From Corythucha ciliata (lineage: Eukaryota > Arthropoda > Insecta > Hemiptera > Tingidae), in the NCBI GenBank assembly GCA_038030265.1, contig CM075943.1, positions 21,762,001 through 21,826,000 of the forward strand: DNA of 64,000 bases, written 5' to 3'. The notes beneath the pieces were generated by a model. It did no database searches and had not been told where the DNA came from. It was given only the letters and a program-made list of their open reading frames with translations. This document shows, piece by piece, positions 23,015-33,419 of this stretch; position 1 is the stretch's first letter; every line of letters starts with the position of its first letter. The translations under genes and the position numbers were made by a program.

Positions 23015-23088
23015 GTCTCCGTGGCGCAAATGGCAGCGTGCTGGACTGGTAATCCAGAGGTTGCGGGTTCAAATCCCGCCGGAGAGCC
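23015..23088 (+). pseudogene. tRNA-Thr(GGT)-like SINE head
   Basis: Starts GTCTCCGTGGCGCAAATGGC (A-box region) and contains GGTTCAAATCC (B-box). The anticodon stem is CTGGA/TCCAG with anticodon GGT. Acceptor positions 1:72 do not pair, but GGC before the head can pair with GCC after it, giving an extended bulged stem. It is most likely a SINE promoter. Confidence 0.6.
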
Positions 23089-23259
23089 ATTTTTTCTCGA
23101 AACTCGAATCGTGTTGGGCTATGCCCTTCCATCGTCGTCCGGATAATATCAGTTTAATTAATTTACTAATTAAAATGCCGGCGACAGATTTATTCATTAT
23201 ATCAATGTTAAAACTTCTATTTTTGCCTTGGCTACTATTCATTCCTTATATGTATAAAT

Positions 23260-23360
23260 GACCTGACAATTTGCACTTTGAAAATGGCAAACTGACCATT
23301 CGCAATCTACAAATGGTATGACGGACTATTTGCACCATAAAAATGGCAAAACTGACTGAC
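23260..23360 (+). repeat. Family F array, continuation
   Basis: Units such as AAAATGGCAAACTGACCATT followed by CGCAATC. It was probably continuous with 22265-22560 before the SINE inserted. Confidence 0.55.
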
Positions 23361-23369
23361 CACAAAATG

Positions 23370-23932
23370 GTTAAATTAACAAGGGACCCCCTGAGCCCCT
23401 CCCTGGATCCCCGCATGCTAAGGTTGAAGCTCTACCGTGAACCGTGGCTTGGAGTTGGAGCTTTGCTGTTGAACGCGCAGATTATTGGGTTCGTCGTGTC
23501 CAAAGACGTGTCAGAAGTTCCAGCGGCAGGACATGGAGAGGCCATGCCTTCCCTCCTCCGCCCATAGGTTAAGTTCACTTCATTCGTGACGAGGAATATT
23601 TTGGCCAAACAGTTATAGCACTTATAGTTTCATGAGGTCATGGCCCCCTCCTTGAGCCGACTCGGGATCCGCACCAATGCGTCCAGCATCGTTAAAATGC
23701 CCCGCCCTTGGGGTTGAGGTCGATGTCACTTGGGCCAAAACCACCACGAGGGGTGGTCACCTTCTCTTAAGGTCATTTTCTCACAGGTACTGGTTTGAGA
23801 CAGAAGTGATTTATGAGTGCCTCGAAACTCTCACGACTGAGAAATATAGCGGGTTCCAGCCTGACGCGTAACAGTGGCCAGCACAGTGTTCCTTAAACTG
23901 TCCAGAAATGAATGTTTCACGTCACGAACCTT
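23370..23932. repeat. Dispersed repeat also present near 21680-21890
   Basis: Shares ACTGGTTTGAG/AGTGATTTA-type stretches and TCCAGAAATGAATGTTTC with 21780-21895. The family is not recognised. Its end lies next to the 3' LTR of the Copia element. Confidence 0.4.
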
Positions 23933-23937
23933 GGTTT

Positions 23938-24052
23938 TATTGAAATGAATTACGAGGACCTTTTAACGAAGAGAACAAAACGAGAAGTGAATTTTTATTT
24001 GTACACATATGAGATGATTCATTATAAGAGAGGTTGGTGATATTTTCCAACA
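23938..24052 (-). repeat. Copia element 3' LTR
   Basis: 115 bp, identical by eye to 29580-29694. It is preceded on the minus strand by the purine-rich run GAGAGGGGG. Confidence 0.9.
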
Positions 24053-24061
24053 CCCCCTCTC
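24053..24061 (-). other. Copia polypurine tract
   Basis: GAGAGGGGG directly upstream of the 3' LTR on the minus strand, the expected site for plus-strand priming. Confidence 0.7.
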
Positions 24062-24068
24062 AACCGAG

Positions 24069-25727
24069 CTAGGTTGTAAGGATCATCCCAATCTTCTGTC
24101 TCGAGATTTGAAATTTCTCGCCTTGAAGAGGTTTTGTGAATGCGTCAGCTTCCATCAATGCGGTAGGACAATATTCAATTGAGATGGAGCCTTGATTCAA
24201 CTGGTCTCGAACGAAATTTCTCTTGACTTCAATGTGTTTCGTCCGAGGGTTTCCTTTTTCTGAAGCAATCAGTTGAATACAACTTTGATTGTCTTCGAAG
24301 AGCTTTGTCGCACCATGCTGAGGATAACCATAGTCATGCAATAGATTTTTCAGCCAGATTACGTCTTGGGTTGCCGCGGACATAGCGATAAATTCTGCTT
24401 CTGTAGACGAGAGAGAAACACAGGTCTGTTTCTTTGAGCTCCAAGAAACACTAGACGATCCGATTTTCAATAAAATTCCTGAGGTAGATTTTCGGTCCGT
24501 CGCATCACTCGCCCAATCGGCGTCTACAAATCCGTGAAGGATTAGGTCGTCGGCTGCTTTCAAGAGAAATCTGACCGACAAAGTCCCTTTGAGATATCTG
24601 ATTACTCTCTTCACCGCATTCCAATCTGATTGTGTCGGATTTGACACTCTGCGGCTGAGAATGGCGACTGAAAAAGCGATGTCTGGTCGCGTATGGTTTG
24701 CGATGTAGAGAAGAGAGCCTATTGCCTCCCTGTAACTATCATTGTTCGGTAACTTTTGACTCTTTTCGTGTTTCGCCTTCAAAAAACCAGCTTCCATGGG
24801 CGTTTTACACGGTTTAGCGTCTTCTAGTCCGCAGTTTTGTATAAGTTTTCTGATTTTGTTATTCTGATCCATTAAGAACCCGTCTTCTGTGCGTTCTATT
24901 TTAACTCCCAAATAGTTCGTGGGCTCTCCAAGATTTTTGAATTCGAAGTTTTGGTTCAAAAGTTGAGTAATTTCTTCGATCTCCCTTTTCTCTCCAGCTA
25001 CGAGGAGATCGTCGACGTAAACGAGAATGTACGACCATTTTCCGTTGATGTATCGAGAATACAAACAGGGGTCGCTTGATGAACGTGTGAACCCAGATGA
25101 TTGGAGAACTCCATTCAATTTCGCATTCCAGCAGCGAGCAGCTTGCCTCAACCCATAAACGCTCTTGCGTAGCTTGCAAACTGCTTGTGGATTTGAGGGG
25201 TCGACGAATCCTGGGGGTTGGGACATGTAGACTTCTTCCTTCAAGTCACCGTTTAAAAATGCGGTTTTAACGTCCATATGTCGAATTTCTAATTTCTTTG
25301 TTGCTACAACAACGAATAAAGTTTTTACAGTGGTGTGCCTGACTACCGGAGCGAATACGGCGTCGTAATCTTTTCCGTATTTCTGTGAGAAGCCTTTCGC
25401 AACTAGCCGGGCTTTGTATCTTGTTACGTTGTCGTGTGCGTCGCGTTTCAATTTGAAAACCCACTTCGATCCGACTGGCTTTCTTCCTTTGGGTAGAGTG
25501 ACTAAATCCCATGAGTTGTTTTCATGCATTGAAGCTATTTCTTCTTTCGCTGCATTAACCCATTTCACCCTCTCGGTTTGCGGAAGATTCATTACTTCAT
25601 CCCAGTCTTCAGGTTCTTTGTTCGCGTCGCTCATTGAATGGTTTCGAACGAGGTTGAAATTTGTCCTTATTCGGAGTTTTGTCCAACGAAAAGGCTTCTG
25701 TTCCGAATACTCTGAAATACGAAACAT
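24069..25727 (-). pseudogene. Copia reverse transcriptase / RNase H segment
   Basis: The open frame encodes the RT domain (W-V-F-K-L-K-R, then Q-K-Y-G-x-D-Y at the N side), the active-site block LVYVDDLLVAG with the YVDD motif, and the SYREAIGSLLYIANHTRPDI motif. A Copia-type RNase H follows (GFVDADWASDATDRKSTSG, then S-S-T-E-A-E-F and D-N-Q-S-C). It is in the same frame as the gag-protease segment, while the integrase core between them is in another frame. The usual long linker between integrase and RT is missing: the region around 25610-25727 passes straight from integrase to RT. Confidence 0.88.
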
Positions 25728-26307
25728 CAGGTCGCTTATTGTACCAGACGGCGTACGGAAGTTGGCCGTTTATAGCCCTAGATGGACATCGATTTCGAAT
25801 GTGACAAGCGGTCGAAACGGCTTCGGCCCATAAAACGTGTGGTTGTTTTGATTCGTCGAGAAGACATCGGGCCATTTCTTGAAGAGTGCGGTTCATTCTC
25901 TCAGCTACCCCTTGTTGCTCCGGAGTATAGGCTGTCGACACTCTTCTCTGAATCCCTTTTGCAGACAGATATTGGTCGAATTTTGCGTTGCGGTATTCAC
26001 CGCCGTTATCAGTTTGCAACATTTTGATCCTCCTTCCTGTCTGATTTTCGACGAGTTCTTTGTATTTCTTGAAACAGTTCAGTGCTTCACTTTTGTTTTT
26101 GATAAAGTAAACAACACACCAACGAGAGTAGTCGTCGATAAATGTAATGAAGTACCGATTGTGACCTATGGATTCCGATCGCATCGGTCCACAAATGTCT
26201 GAGTATATGATTTCTAATACGTCAGATGTTCTCTTTTCGGAATGAGCTTTAGGAAAAGGTAAACGAGTCATTTTCCCTCTTAAACAGGCTCGGAACAGGC
26301 TCGACAA
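25609..26307 (-). pseudogene. Copia integrase core segment
   Basis: Contains the retroviral-type integrase core: IYSDICGPM, then DDYSRW, then the LQTDNGGEYRN block and the ST-AYTPEQQGVAERMNRTL block, which carry the D, D and E catalytic residues. The frame differs from both neighbours. It ends soon after the FGTEAFSLDK region, which is early for the family. Confidence 0.88.
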
Positions 26308-27614
26308 CGGCTCACAGCATCGTCAGTCTCAATGTATTCTAGACCCGTAACAAGCTTCTTTGATATGACGCTTTTGAGGTCGTTCAAGTTCAAGTGACCG
26401 AATTTCTTGTGCCATGTTTCGATGTCATCTGACGAATCTTTTGTCATAGCGAATGCTTTTTCTCCACTGGCCTTTACGTAATAAAGTCCATCTTTTCGAT
26501 CGGCAGAAAGTACCACCTTTCCTTTCTCGTTGCGAACGATTGCTTTCTCCTTTTTGAAAAGAACTTCATAACCGTGATCAGTTATTTTTCCGACGGAGAT
26601 CAAATTTTGTCGAAGATCTGGCACGAGGACGGTTTCATTCAACGAAATCGTTTGGTTTTCTTTGTCATTTTGAATTTCTAATTTGACGAGTCCTTTGGCT
26701 TTTACTTCTGTACTTGAATTGTTGGCGAGGTTCAGCTTATGATTACTAAGCTTTTTGAGATTGATGAATTTCCTCTCGTCTTGACACATATGCGAGGTGC
26801 ACCCACTGTCAAGGCACCAGTTTTCTAATCCACGAGTGTTCTGAATTTCATTCACCGACAGCGAACATTGAAAACCATTCTGCTCTTGGGCATTCGCGGA
26901 GTGCAAAGACTTTTTAGGACAGTTTGACGCTTTGTGTCCCAATTCTTTACATCGATTACAGCGGAATCGAAACTTTCCATCAGTATTTTTCTTAGGAAAT
27001 TCTCGAAATTTTTTCGTTTTAGATATCAACGCGTCGCTGTTTTCATTTGTAGCGTGACGAGCGTCGCTTTCTTCGAAAATTTTAATTTTAAGTGCGTCAG
27101 GAGCAGGGAGAGTGTCACGAGATTCGATGGCGCATCTAAAATTTTCAAATTCGTCCGGTAGACTGTACAAGAGCATTATGGTCAAGAGATCGCCATTAAT
27201 TTCAACTTCCATTTCCTGAAGTTTATCAACGGTCTCAAAGAATTTGTTAACATGCTCTCTAACGTCTTCTCCCGAATTCATTTTGTGTAGCATAATTTTC
27301 TTCAGTAGAGTAGCTTTTCGCGCTGGTCCTTTTGATTGGTATATCGAATGAAGCTTATCCCAGACTTCCTTTGATGTTTGACAGTTCTTCACTTGTCTTA
27401 CTTCAGAAGGACTTATTGAAAGAATCAAATCGGCTCGAGCTTTTCGATCTGCCAAGTTCCAATCTTGTGCTTCGGCTTCGTTTTCTGGGCGCTGTTTCGT
27501 TCCAGAAACATATTCCCATGAGTCCGATTTAATCAAGAGAGCTTCAGCTTGTAGCTTCCACGAATCGAAATTATCTTTTCTCAAACTTTCAATTCGGTAT
27601 ACCGACCCATTCAT
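26280..27614 (-). pseudogene. Copia gag, protease and integrase zinc finger
   Basis: The likely start is the Met at 27614 (MNGSVYRIESLRKDNFDSWK), which matches how Copia gag proteins begin. The open frame reaches upstream to 27680 only because the foldback insertion is readable there. Domains: gag helices, then zinc knuckle CNRCKELGHKASNCPKK, then protease motif CLDSGCTSHM, then the integrase H-x3-H (WHKKFGHL). It breaks at the C-x2-C of the integrase zinc finger, where an 11-bp tandem duplication (26283-26304) shifts the frame. Confidence 0.88.
26283..26304 (-). repeat. 11-bp tandem duplication causing frameshift
   Basis: AACAGGCTCGG is followed at once by AACAGGCTCGA on the plus strand. 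The extra unit moves the integrase from one frame to another exactly at its zinc-ligand cysteines. Confidence 0.8.
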
Positions 27615-27654
27615 TTTTCGAATTTCTGTTATGCGACAATAAGTCTCATAATTA

Positions 27655-29573
27655 GGCCAGTCAATATAAACATCAAACATCGCAAATATGCATGTAATTT
27701 TTTTTATTTTTGCATGTTGTTAGGGCCAATGAGAGTAGTTTATACTCAAGTTTGCAACCCTCAAAACCTTGTGCTCAACTCGTGGCACTCGAAAAACCAA
27801 GAAATTTCATCACTTTTTTCTCTTTTTTAAACAAAACTACCAGAAGAAAGCGCTTTTCGAGCATGACCACAGTATACATTGTTAAAGCCAATTAAATTTG
27901 CTACAATTAAAGCCCAGCCCGAGCATCCTGGGTCTGTTAGTTCAGGAAATACAACCAGTCAACAAAATACTTAATCTCGCCAAAAAGCGAGATTTTATTG
28001 GTAGGGTAACTTTTCAAGACCCGTAGCACTCAAATACCGGTGATTCGTACTTGGTTAAAAAAAATGAGAGGGGAGGTTGTACGTCCAAAATGCAACAAAA
28101 AATGTCCTATGTCCTAAGGTCAGATTTCGATTCCTAGCCGAGATAATCAATTTGTTGTTTTTAGCACATCACGGGTTTTCACAACAAAAACAGGTGTAAC
28201 ATGGGAAGTAAGCGTCCTAGGTTAAATCCAACGACACCATTGAAAAGAGCACTCCTTTTTCTGTGTGAGTAAAGACATTTTGTCCAATGATAGTGAAAGA
28301 TTCTTTGAGTAAACTGGGAAAATATCAGGATATTTTAAAAATGTCAGTTTTTGACAACTGTTCAAAGCTAGACTACATTGGCCATGATGCTCCCAGCGCC
28401 GGGCGAATTCCTCTAAAACTGGGTGAAGTAACTTAGTTTAACACTTCATGCTTATTTTACTCCTGTCCTTCGCAATGTTTCGAGAAAAATCCATTGTTAT
28501 ACCAAAAAATGAGGCAATTAAGCCCATTTTGAGTGCCTACAAGAAGATTAAGAGCCATTCCTAAAACTTTTTTTTTCAGCTTAATTCACTTTTACTACGC
28601 TAATCTATGAGGAAAGACAAATGAAAGTGGAATAAGCTGAAAAAAACATTCTTGGAATAGCTTTCGTATCTTCTTTTAGGCACTCAAAATGGGCTTAATT
28701 GCCTCGTTTTTTGGTATAACAATGGATTTTTATCAAAACATTGCGAAGGGCAGGAGTAAAATAAGCATGAAGTATTAAACTAAGTTACTTCACTCAGTTT
28801 TAGAGGAATTTGCCCGGCGCTGGGAGCACCATGGCCAATGTAGTCTAGCTTTGAACAGTTGTCAAAAACTGACATTTTTTAAAATATCCTGATATTTTCC
28901 CAGTTTACTCAAAGAATTTTTCACTATCATTGGACAAAATGTCTTTACTCACACAGAAAAAGGGTGCTCTTTTCAATGGTGTCGTTGGATTTAACCTAGG
29001 ACGCTTACTTCCCATGTTACACCTGTTTTTGTTGCGAAAACCCGTGATGTGCTAAAAACAACAAATTGATTATCTCGGCTAGGAATCGAAATCTGACCTT
29101 AGGACATAGGACATTTTTTGTTGCATTTTGGACGTACAACCTCCCCTCTCATTTTTTTTTTAACCAAGTACGAATCACCGGTATTTGAGTGCTACGGGTC
29201 TTGAAAAGTTACCCTACCAATGAAATCTCGCTTTTTGGCGAGATTAAGTATTTTGTTGACTGGTTGTATTTCCTGAACTAACAGACCCAAGATGCTCGGG
29301 CTGGGCTTTAATTGTAGCATATTTAGTTGGCTTTAACAATGTATACTGTGGTCATACTCGAAAAGCGCTTTCTTCTGGTAGTTTTGTTAAAAAAAGAGAA
29401 AAAAGTGATGAAATTTCTTGGTTTTTCGAGTGCCACGAGTTGAGCACAAGGTTTTGAGGGTTGCAAACTTGAGTAATAACTGCTCTCATTGGTCCTAACA
29501 ACACGCGAATAAAAAATTAATTACATGCATGTTTGCGATTTACCCAGATTTTTTTTGTCTATATTGACTGGTC
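27655..29573. mobile_element. 1.9-kb near-perfect palindromic foldback element in the Copia leader
   Basis: The termini GGCCAGTCAATATA and TATATTGACTGGTC are bounded by TA on both sides (27653-27654, 29574-29575). The arms (27655 to about 28597 and about 28623 to 29573) match closely over more than 900 bp each, for example ATACCGGTGATTCGTACTTG on both. The loop is only about 25 bases. Terminal sequence and TA target relate it to the GTCCAGTCAA elements at 4086, 33197 and 45978, although the interior differs. No coding frame. The outermost 60 bp are more diverged between arms than the interior. Confidence 0.85.
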
Positions 29574-29579
29574 TAAATC

Positions 29580-29694
29580 TATTGAAATGAATTACGAGGA
29601 CCTTTTAACGAAGAGAACAAAACGAGAAGTGAATTTTTATTTGTACACATATGAGATGATTCATTATAAGAGAGGTTGGTGATATTTTCCAACA
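29580..29694 (-). repeat. Copia element 5' LTR
   Basis: Identical to 23938-24052. On the minus strand only six bases (GATTTA) separate the LTR from the foldback insertion. Confidence 0.9.
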
Positions 29695-29989
29695 GGTTTT
29701 AGCTGTTCTTTTACGGCTCTAGTACACTTAGCGGTCGGTAAAAAAAATATTTTAAAAATATTGAAAAAAAATTGAGCGTGCGGCATTTTTTCGAGGCCAT
29801 TCGAGGTTCATGCGAACATTATTTGCCTCCCCCTCCCCCCTTGACGGTAGCTACTTTTCACTAGGGTTATACTTTGCCACAGAAAATGTGTGGTGTGGTG
29901 TTGATGGGTGGCTGGCTGGATGGGGTCATCCCCCCCTTCCCTTTTAAGACGATTCTGTATCCGTGCCTAGTTGACCCATTAAACCAATA

Positions 29990-30230
29990 CATTGTCGGAT
30001 TTGACCACCCAAATAATCAATTTGGCGAGTTTTGGCCACTCTGAAAACCAATTTGGCAGGTCATCAAAAATAAAAGTTCGTGCAGTTGGCTCGTCCAAGA
30101 ACAATTTCGAGAGGTTTTCTCCTCCAAAAAAACTACCTTAATGTTGCGGGGTTGGCCCACTCGAATATACATATTGCGCGGCTCCACCACCTTTCAAATA
30201 CAAATTTCTCAAGGTGGGTCCTATGTTATA
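29990..30230 (-). repeat. Degenerate ~30-bp array, family B
   Basis: Units such as AAACCAATTTGGCAGGTC and AACAATTTCGAGAGGTTTTC with ACTCGAA spacers. The stretch 29700-29990 before it shows only C-runs and no gene. Confidence 0.5.
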
Positions 30231-30505
30231 TGAACACCAATTTCCGGCCGGACGGACGTAGTCGGTATTGTGAAGGTGAAGGTGTGGGAAATACACGCAC
30301 ACAGGGGTAACGTGGGTGACAGGTGTGTGATGAACTGATGACAATGTGTGAAACCATGAGTCGTATGAATAAAAAAGAGCAAAAATCATGACTTTCATTC
30401 GTAAATTGACTACCATTTGGTTGAAAATTTTGAAGCAAAAGGTCGTGCTTTTGTTTATTCATACGACGTACTCTATATAAGTATTTCTATAAGAATTTCC
30501 ATTTA

Positions 30506-30617
30506 CATAAAATTCTGCTCGAGAGCAATTCATTTCCACCCGTCTTCCCCATTAACGTATGTTTTAATTCAGGGAGGGCGAGTGGAAATGAACTGCTCTA
30601 GAGCAGAATTTTATATG
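30506..30617. mobile_element. Hairpin MITE, CATTTCCACCCGTCTTC family
   Basis: The arms CATAAAATTCTGCTCGAGAG and CTCTAGAGCAGAATTTTATATG pair across a short centre. Related copies lie at 43100-43190 and 43853-43930. Confidence 0.6.
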
Positions 30618-33194
30618 TATAAAAGGAAAACGCTATAAAATCGGAAAGGCGCGTGATAATGATTGCCTTGGATGGGGGGGGGGGGCTAGTACGACCATCC
30701 AAATACAATCGCAATCGGTGTGATTGTCTCTACTATGCAACAAATAATGGTCGTTTAAAATCTCCCATATTTTCAATAAAAATTCAGCTCGACTCAATTT
30801 TTTCACAAACAACACACACACACTCCCACACCCACTCCCTTGTGTGCTTGCTTCAAAGTCTACTCCTCCCTCGCGATTTCTCGTTTCAAGAGCAGAAAAA
30901 GGTAACTATTTTTGCAGAAATTCCACCCGCTTGCGATATTTGGAACCATTCCAGATAAACAAAGAGTCTTTCTTTTTTTTTTTTTTTTTTTAGTCACTAC
31001 AAGGCTTCTAATTCATTTTACGATTACGGAGCGATCATCCATGCTTTCAACAGAGCCCCATGGTCCGGCCCAAAATTAAGTGCCCGCCCATTTAAGTTTG
31101 TTTATGTATCGAACCGCTTCTTAATAGTGAAGTACTGCGGCCGACCAAAATAATTCGCTACGTTTACGACGTTGATCCTTCCAGTAAGCGAGACCAAGCC
31201 GCAGAAAAATGTAATTTTATCGTACCTATACTTTATATGACAAATGATTACTCAAAGCGGAGGCCTCGTCCGATTAAGGCGATTTATGAATTAACGCTTC
31301 GTTTGGGTCGCGTAACTATCAAGTATCACCTTGATGACGTAGCGAACTCATTGTTGGATGTATATCGTGATTGCTTGACAAAAAAATATTGAACTTATCA
31401 CTTAAGTAACTTTAACTATAACTTTTTTGTTGTTGTTTCAATATTATTGAAAAAATGGTGGAATTGTTGGGAAAAATTGGCGTTATTTTTCTATATGAAC
31501 CACCAAAATATCTAAGCATTTTACTCTGCTTTTCCTTCATAAGTAAAGTCGAATAACACGAGAGCAAGGCTATTGGAGAGCAATGAAAAAAAAGCGTATT
31601 TAGGGGGTTATTCATCCGTGTAATTTATCTGCTTCTTTATTTATCAAGTTCTCCCTTTCTTTCTTCTCAGAAGCACATTCGTACTAAAACCTAGGTCTTG
31701 AGTTTCCAATAATCATTTCCTCACAGGTAAATTTCTACTTTCTACTTGCACTGCTGAAATGAGTCACTATTAAATAGACCAGAGCTGTCAGAAAATTAAG
31801 GAAAATGTCGTCAGTCTCTCTTTAATTCACAAAGAATGACAATTTTATCGTTGTAACTGTGTACATTATTAGAACTCCAAGGCTTCAAGTATTCATGGAG
31901 AATTTCGTTGTCGAAACTGGACAAAGCTATGCTATTATATCGTGAAGGTCTCATACATGTAATCCTCACCCTCGTTGAATACTTCGGTTCCGAGCACACA
32001 AAGCATCAATGAACAACTCAAGACTCAATATAAACAACGTCGTTTACTACATAAAGATTTATCACCAATAAAAGTCAGTTACCTAGCTTTTGAAATGCTC
32101 GTCAATATCATTTTTAAAAAACACCACAATAACACATACACATACGCAACTAGGGTTGAGAGATGTTTTTCTTCTCTAATTTATAGTTGTTTATTGTTTT
32201 GTTTCACGTCACTTGCCGCTGTCGCTTTTCCGTCGAGATCAAAACATTCATCTCGTGAAAGTTGATTTTCAGGACGGGAGTAAACAAAACGAGAATTAAT
32301 AATTTTTTTCTATAAAGTACGAAAAAGGTAAGATCAAAGTGACCACGACACAACATTCCACAGAGCCAAAAGCCGTGAATTCTTTTGCGAACGGGTAGAG
32401 GGTTCATTCTTTAAAACCATTAGTCAGTGTCACTACTTAGTAGTAGTTCAAGGTCACGCAAGGGTCAAGTCAAAGTCGAATCAAGTTGAATCCAACTGAT
32501 TTTGATGGAAGACGAATCCAATTATTAAAGTCATAAATGTACCTATTTCAATTTTCAAATACATCAAGTTTAAATCTACGCCGAGGTCACGTTCAATTCA
32601 ACGTCAAGGAAAGAAATCTACGCTGATTTCGACGAGAGTGCTTACAAAGTTACAAGTTTCGCTTAGCCTAATGAAATACCAAAACAGATCAGGTCGGTCT
32701 CAAATTGGGTCCTGGTCAAATTTCAGTCCTGTAATTGAGCCGAGTGCGCGAGCTGATGGACTGCGAAGGGTGACCAGACGTCAAAGTGATTTCCGAGGAC
32801 GTGCGGCACAAAAAAGTAGGGCAAACGTAGTACCTACGCTTGCGATGGAAAGTGGGACACTGTAGTATAGGACGCCTAAAAACAAGTTATTCTATTTTTG
32901 AAAGAGCCATATTTTTTTTTCGAACAAGCTATAGTATATTGTATAAAAGGCATACATTTCCGGGCCGAGAAAAAAGTGGCCAGCCGAGAAGCAGTTGAGG
33001 ATGTCCATATTTCGAGGCCCAGAATACGCCTGTCTGCCGAGGTGCGCACATAATTTTTATCCTTCGCAAGAAGTAGAAAAAATTAATAAATTAGTAATAC
33101 AATTGCAATTAGTAGTAAAAAACTGGAAGGTGGAATAAAAAGAAAACGTTTTCCCATCCGTACTTGACAAAGTACAAATAAAAGTGCATCTATT
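30618..33194. other. Non-coding interval, no recognisable feature
   Basis: Contains a G-run near 30677, a T-run near 30972-30990 and AT-rich sequence. No reading frame with a recognisable domain and no clear repeat family. Confidence 0.4.
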
Positions 33195-33196
33195 TA

Positions 33197-33405
33197 GTCC
33201 AGTAAACGAGCGCTCAAAAAGGGGGTCTAGAAGGAATGAGCGAAAGCAGAAAGTTCGACTCCGGAATCTTGTTCGGACTATTTAGGAGGTAAACATACTA
33301 AAAGTCCCCACCCCTAGGAAGTGCCCTAGGTTGGGGGGGGGGCGCACAAAGAAGGTATCATTTTCCGGGTTTCTACTAATATCATTGAGAACGGCGCGTC
33401 ATAGC
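33197..33405 (+). mobile_element. Left terminal inverted repeat of a TA-flanked element
   Basis: Begins GTCCAGTAAACGAGCGCTC with TA before it (33195-33196). About 200 bp match, in inverted orientation, the segment 41600-41816, including CTAGAAGGAATG, GCGAAAGCAGAAAGTT and CATACTAAAAGTCCCC. It may be the left end of one 8.6-kb element that now contains several nested insertions, or one of two separate copies facing each other. Confidence 0.6.
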
Positions 33406-33419
33406 CAAACAGGCAAACA

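Larger units (their letters stand above)
22585..23204. mobile_element. Composite palindromic tRNA-derived SINE with 11-bp target duplication
   Basis: ATGTTAAAACT lies immediately outside both ends (22574-22584 and 23205-23215). The insert contains a minus-strand SINE (tail, tRNA-like head, leader), then a plus-strand tail fragment, about 85 bp of other sequence (about 22896-22980), then a complete plus-strand SINE. Heads and tails match those in the insert at 4461-4857. One target duplication around the whole composite implies that it moved as a unit or was assembled during one insertion. Confidence 0.75.
23938..29694 (-). mobile_element. Copia-type LTR retrotransposon (defective, with nested foldback)
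   Basis: Two identical 115-bp LTRs (23938-24052 and 29580-29694) begin TATTGAAATG and end TTTTCCAACA. GGTTT lies directly outside both (23933-23937, 29695-29699) as a 5-bp target duplication. The minus strand encodes, in order, gag with a zinc knuckle, aspartic protease, integrase, then reverse transcriptase/RNase H. That order defines Copia/Pseudoviridae-type elements. Identical LTRs mean a recent insertion. The coding region nevertheless has two frame changes and a deletion, and the leader is split by a palindrome at 27655-29573. Confidence 0.92.

Noticed and set aside
24901..25512. Extra minus-strand frames (24901-25179, 25267-25512) over the Copia pol
   Set aside because: Shadows of the RT frame with no domain of their own.
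29574..29580. Copia primer-binding site at the LTR edge
   Set aside because: Only six bases separate LTR and foldback, and the next original leader bases (ATTATGAGAC) only loosely resemble a tRNA-derived site; not assignable by eye.
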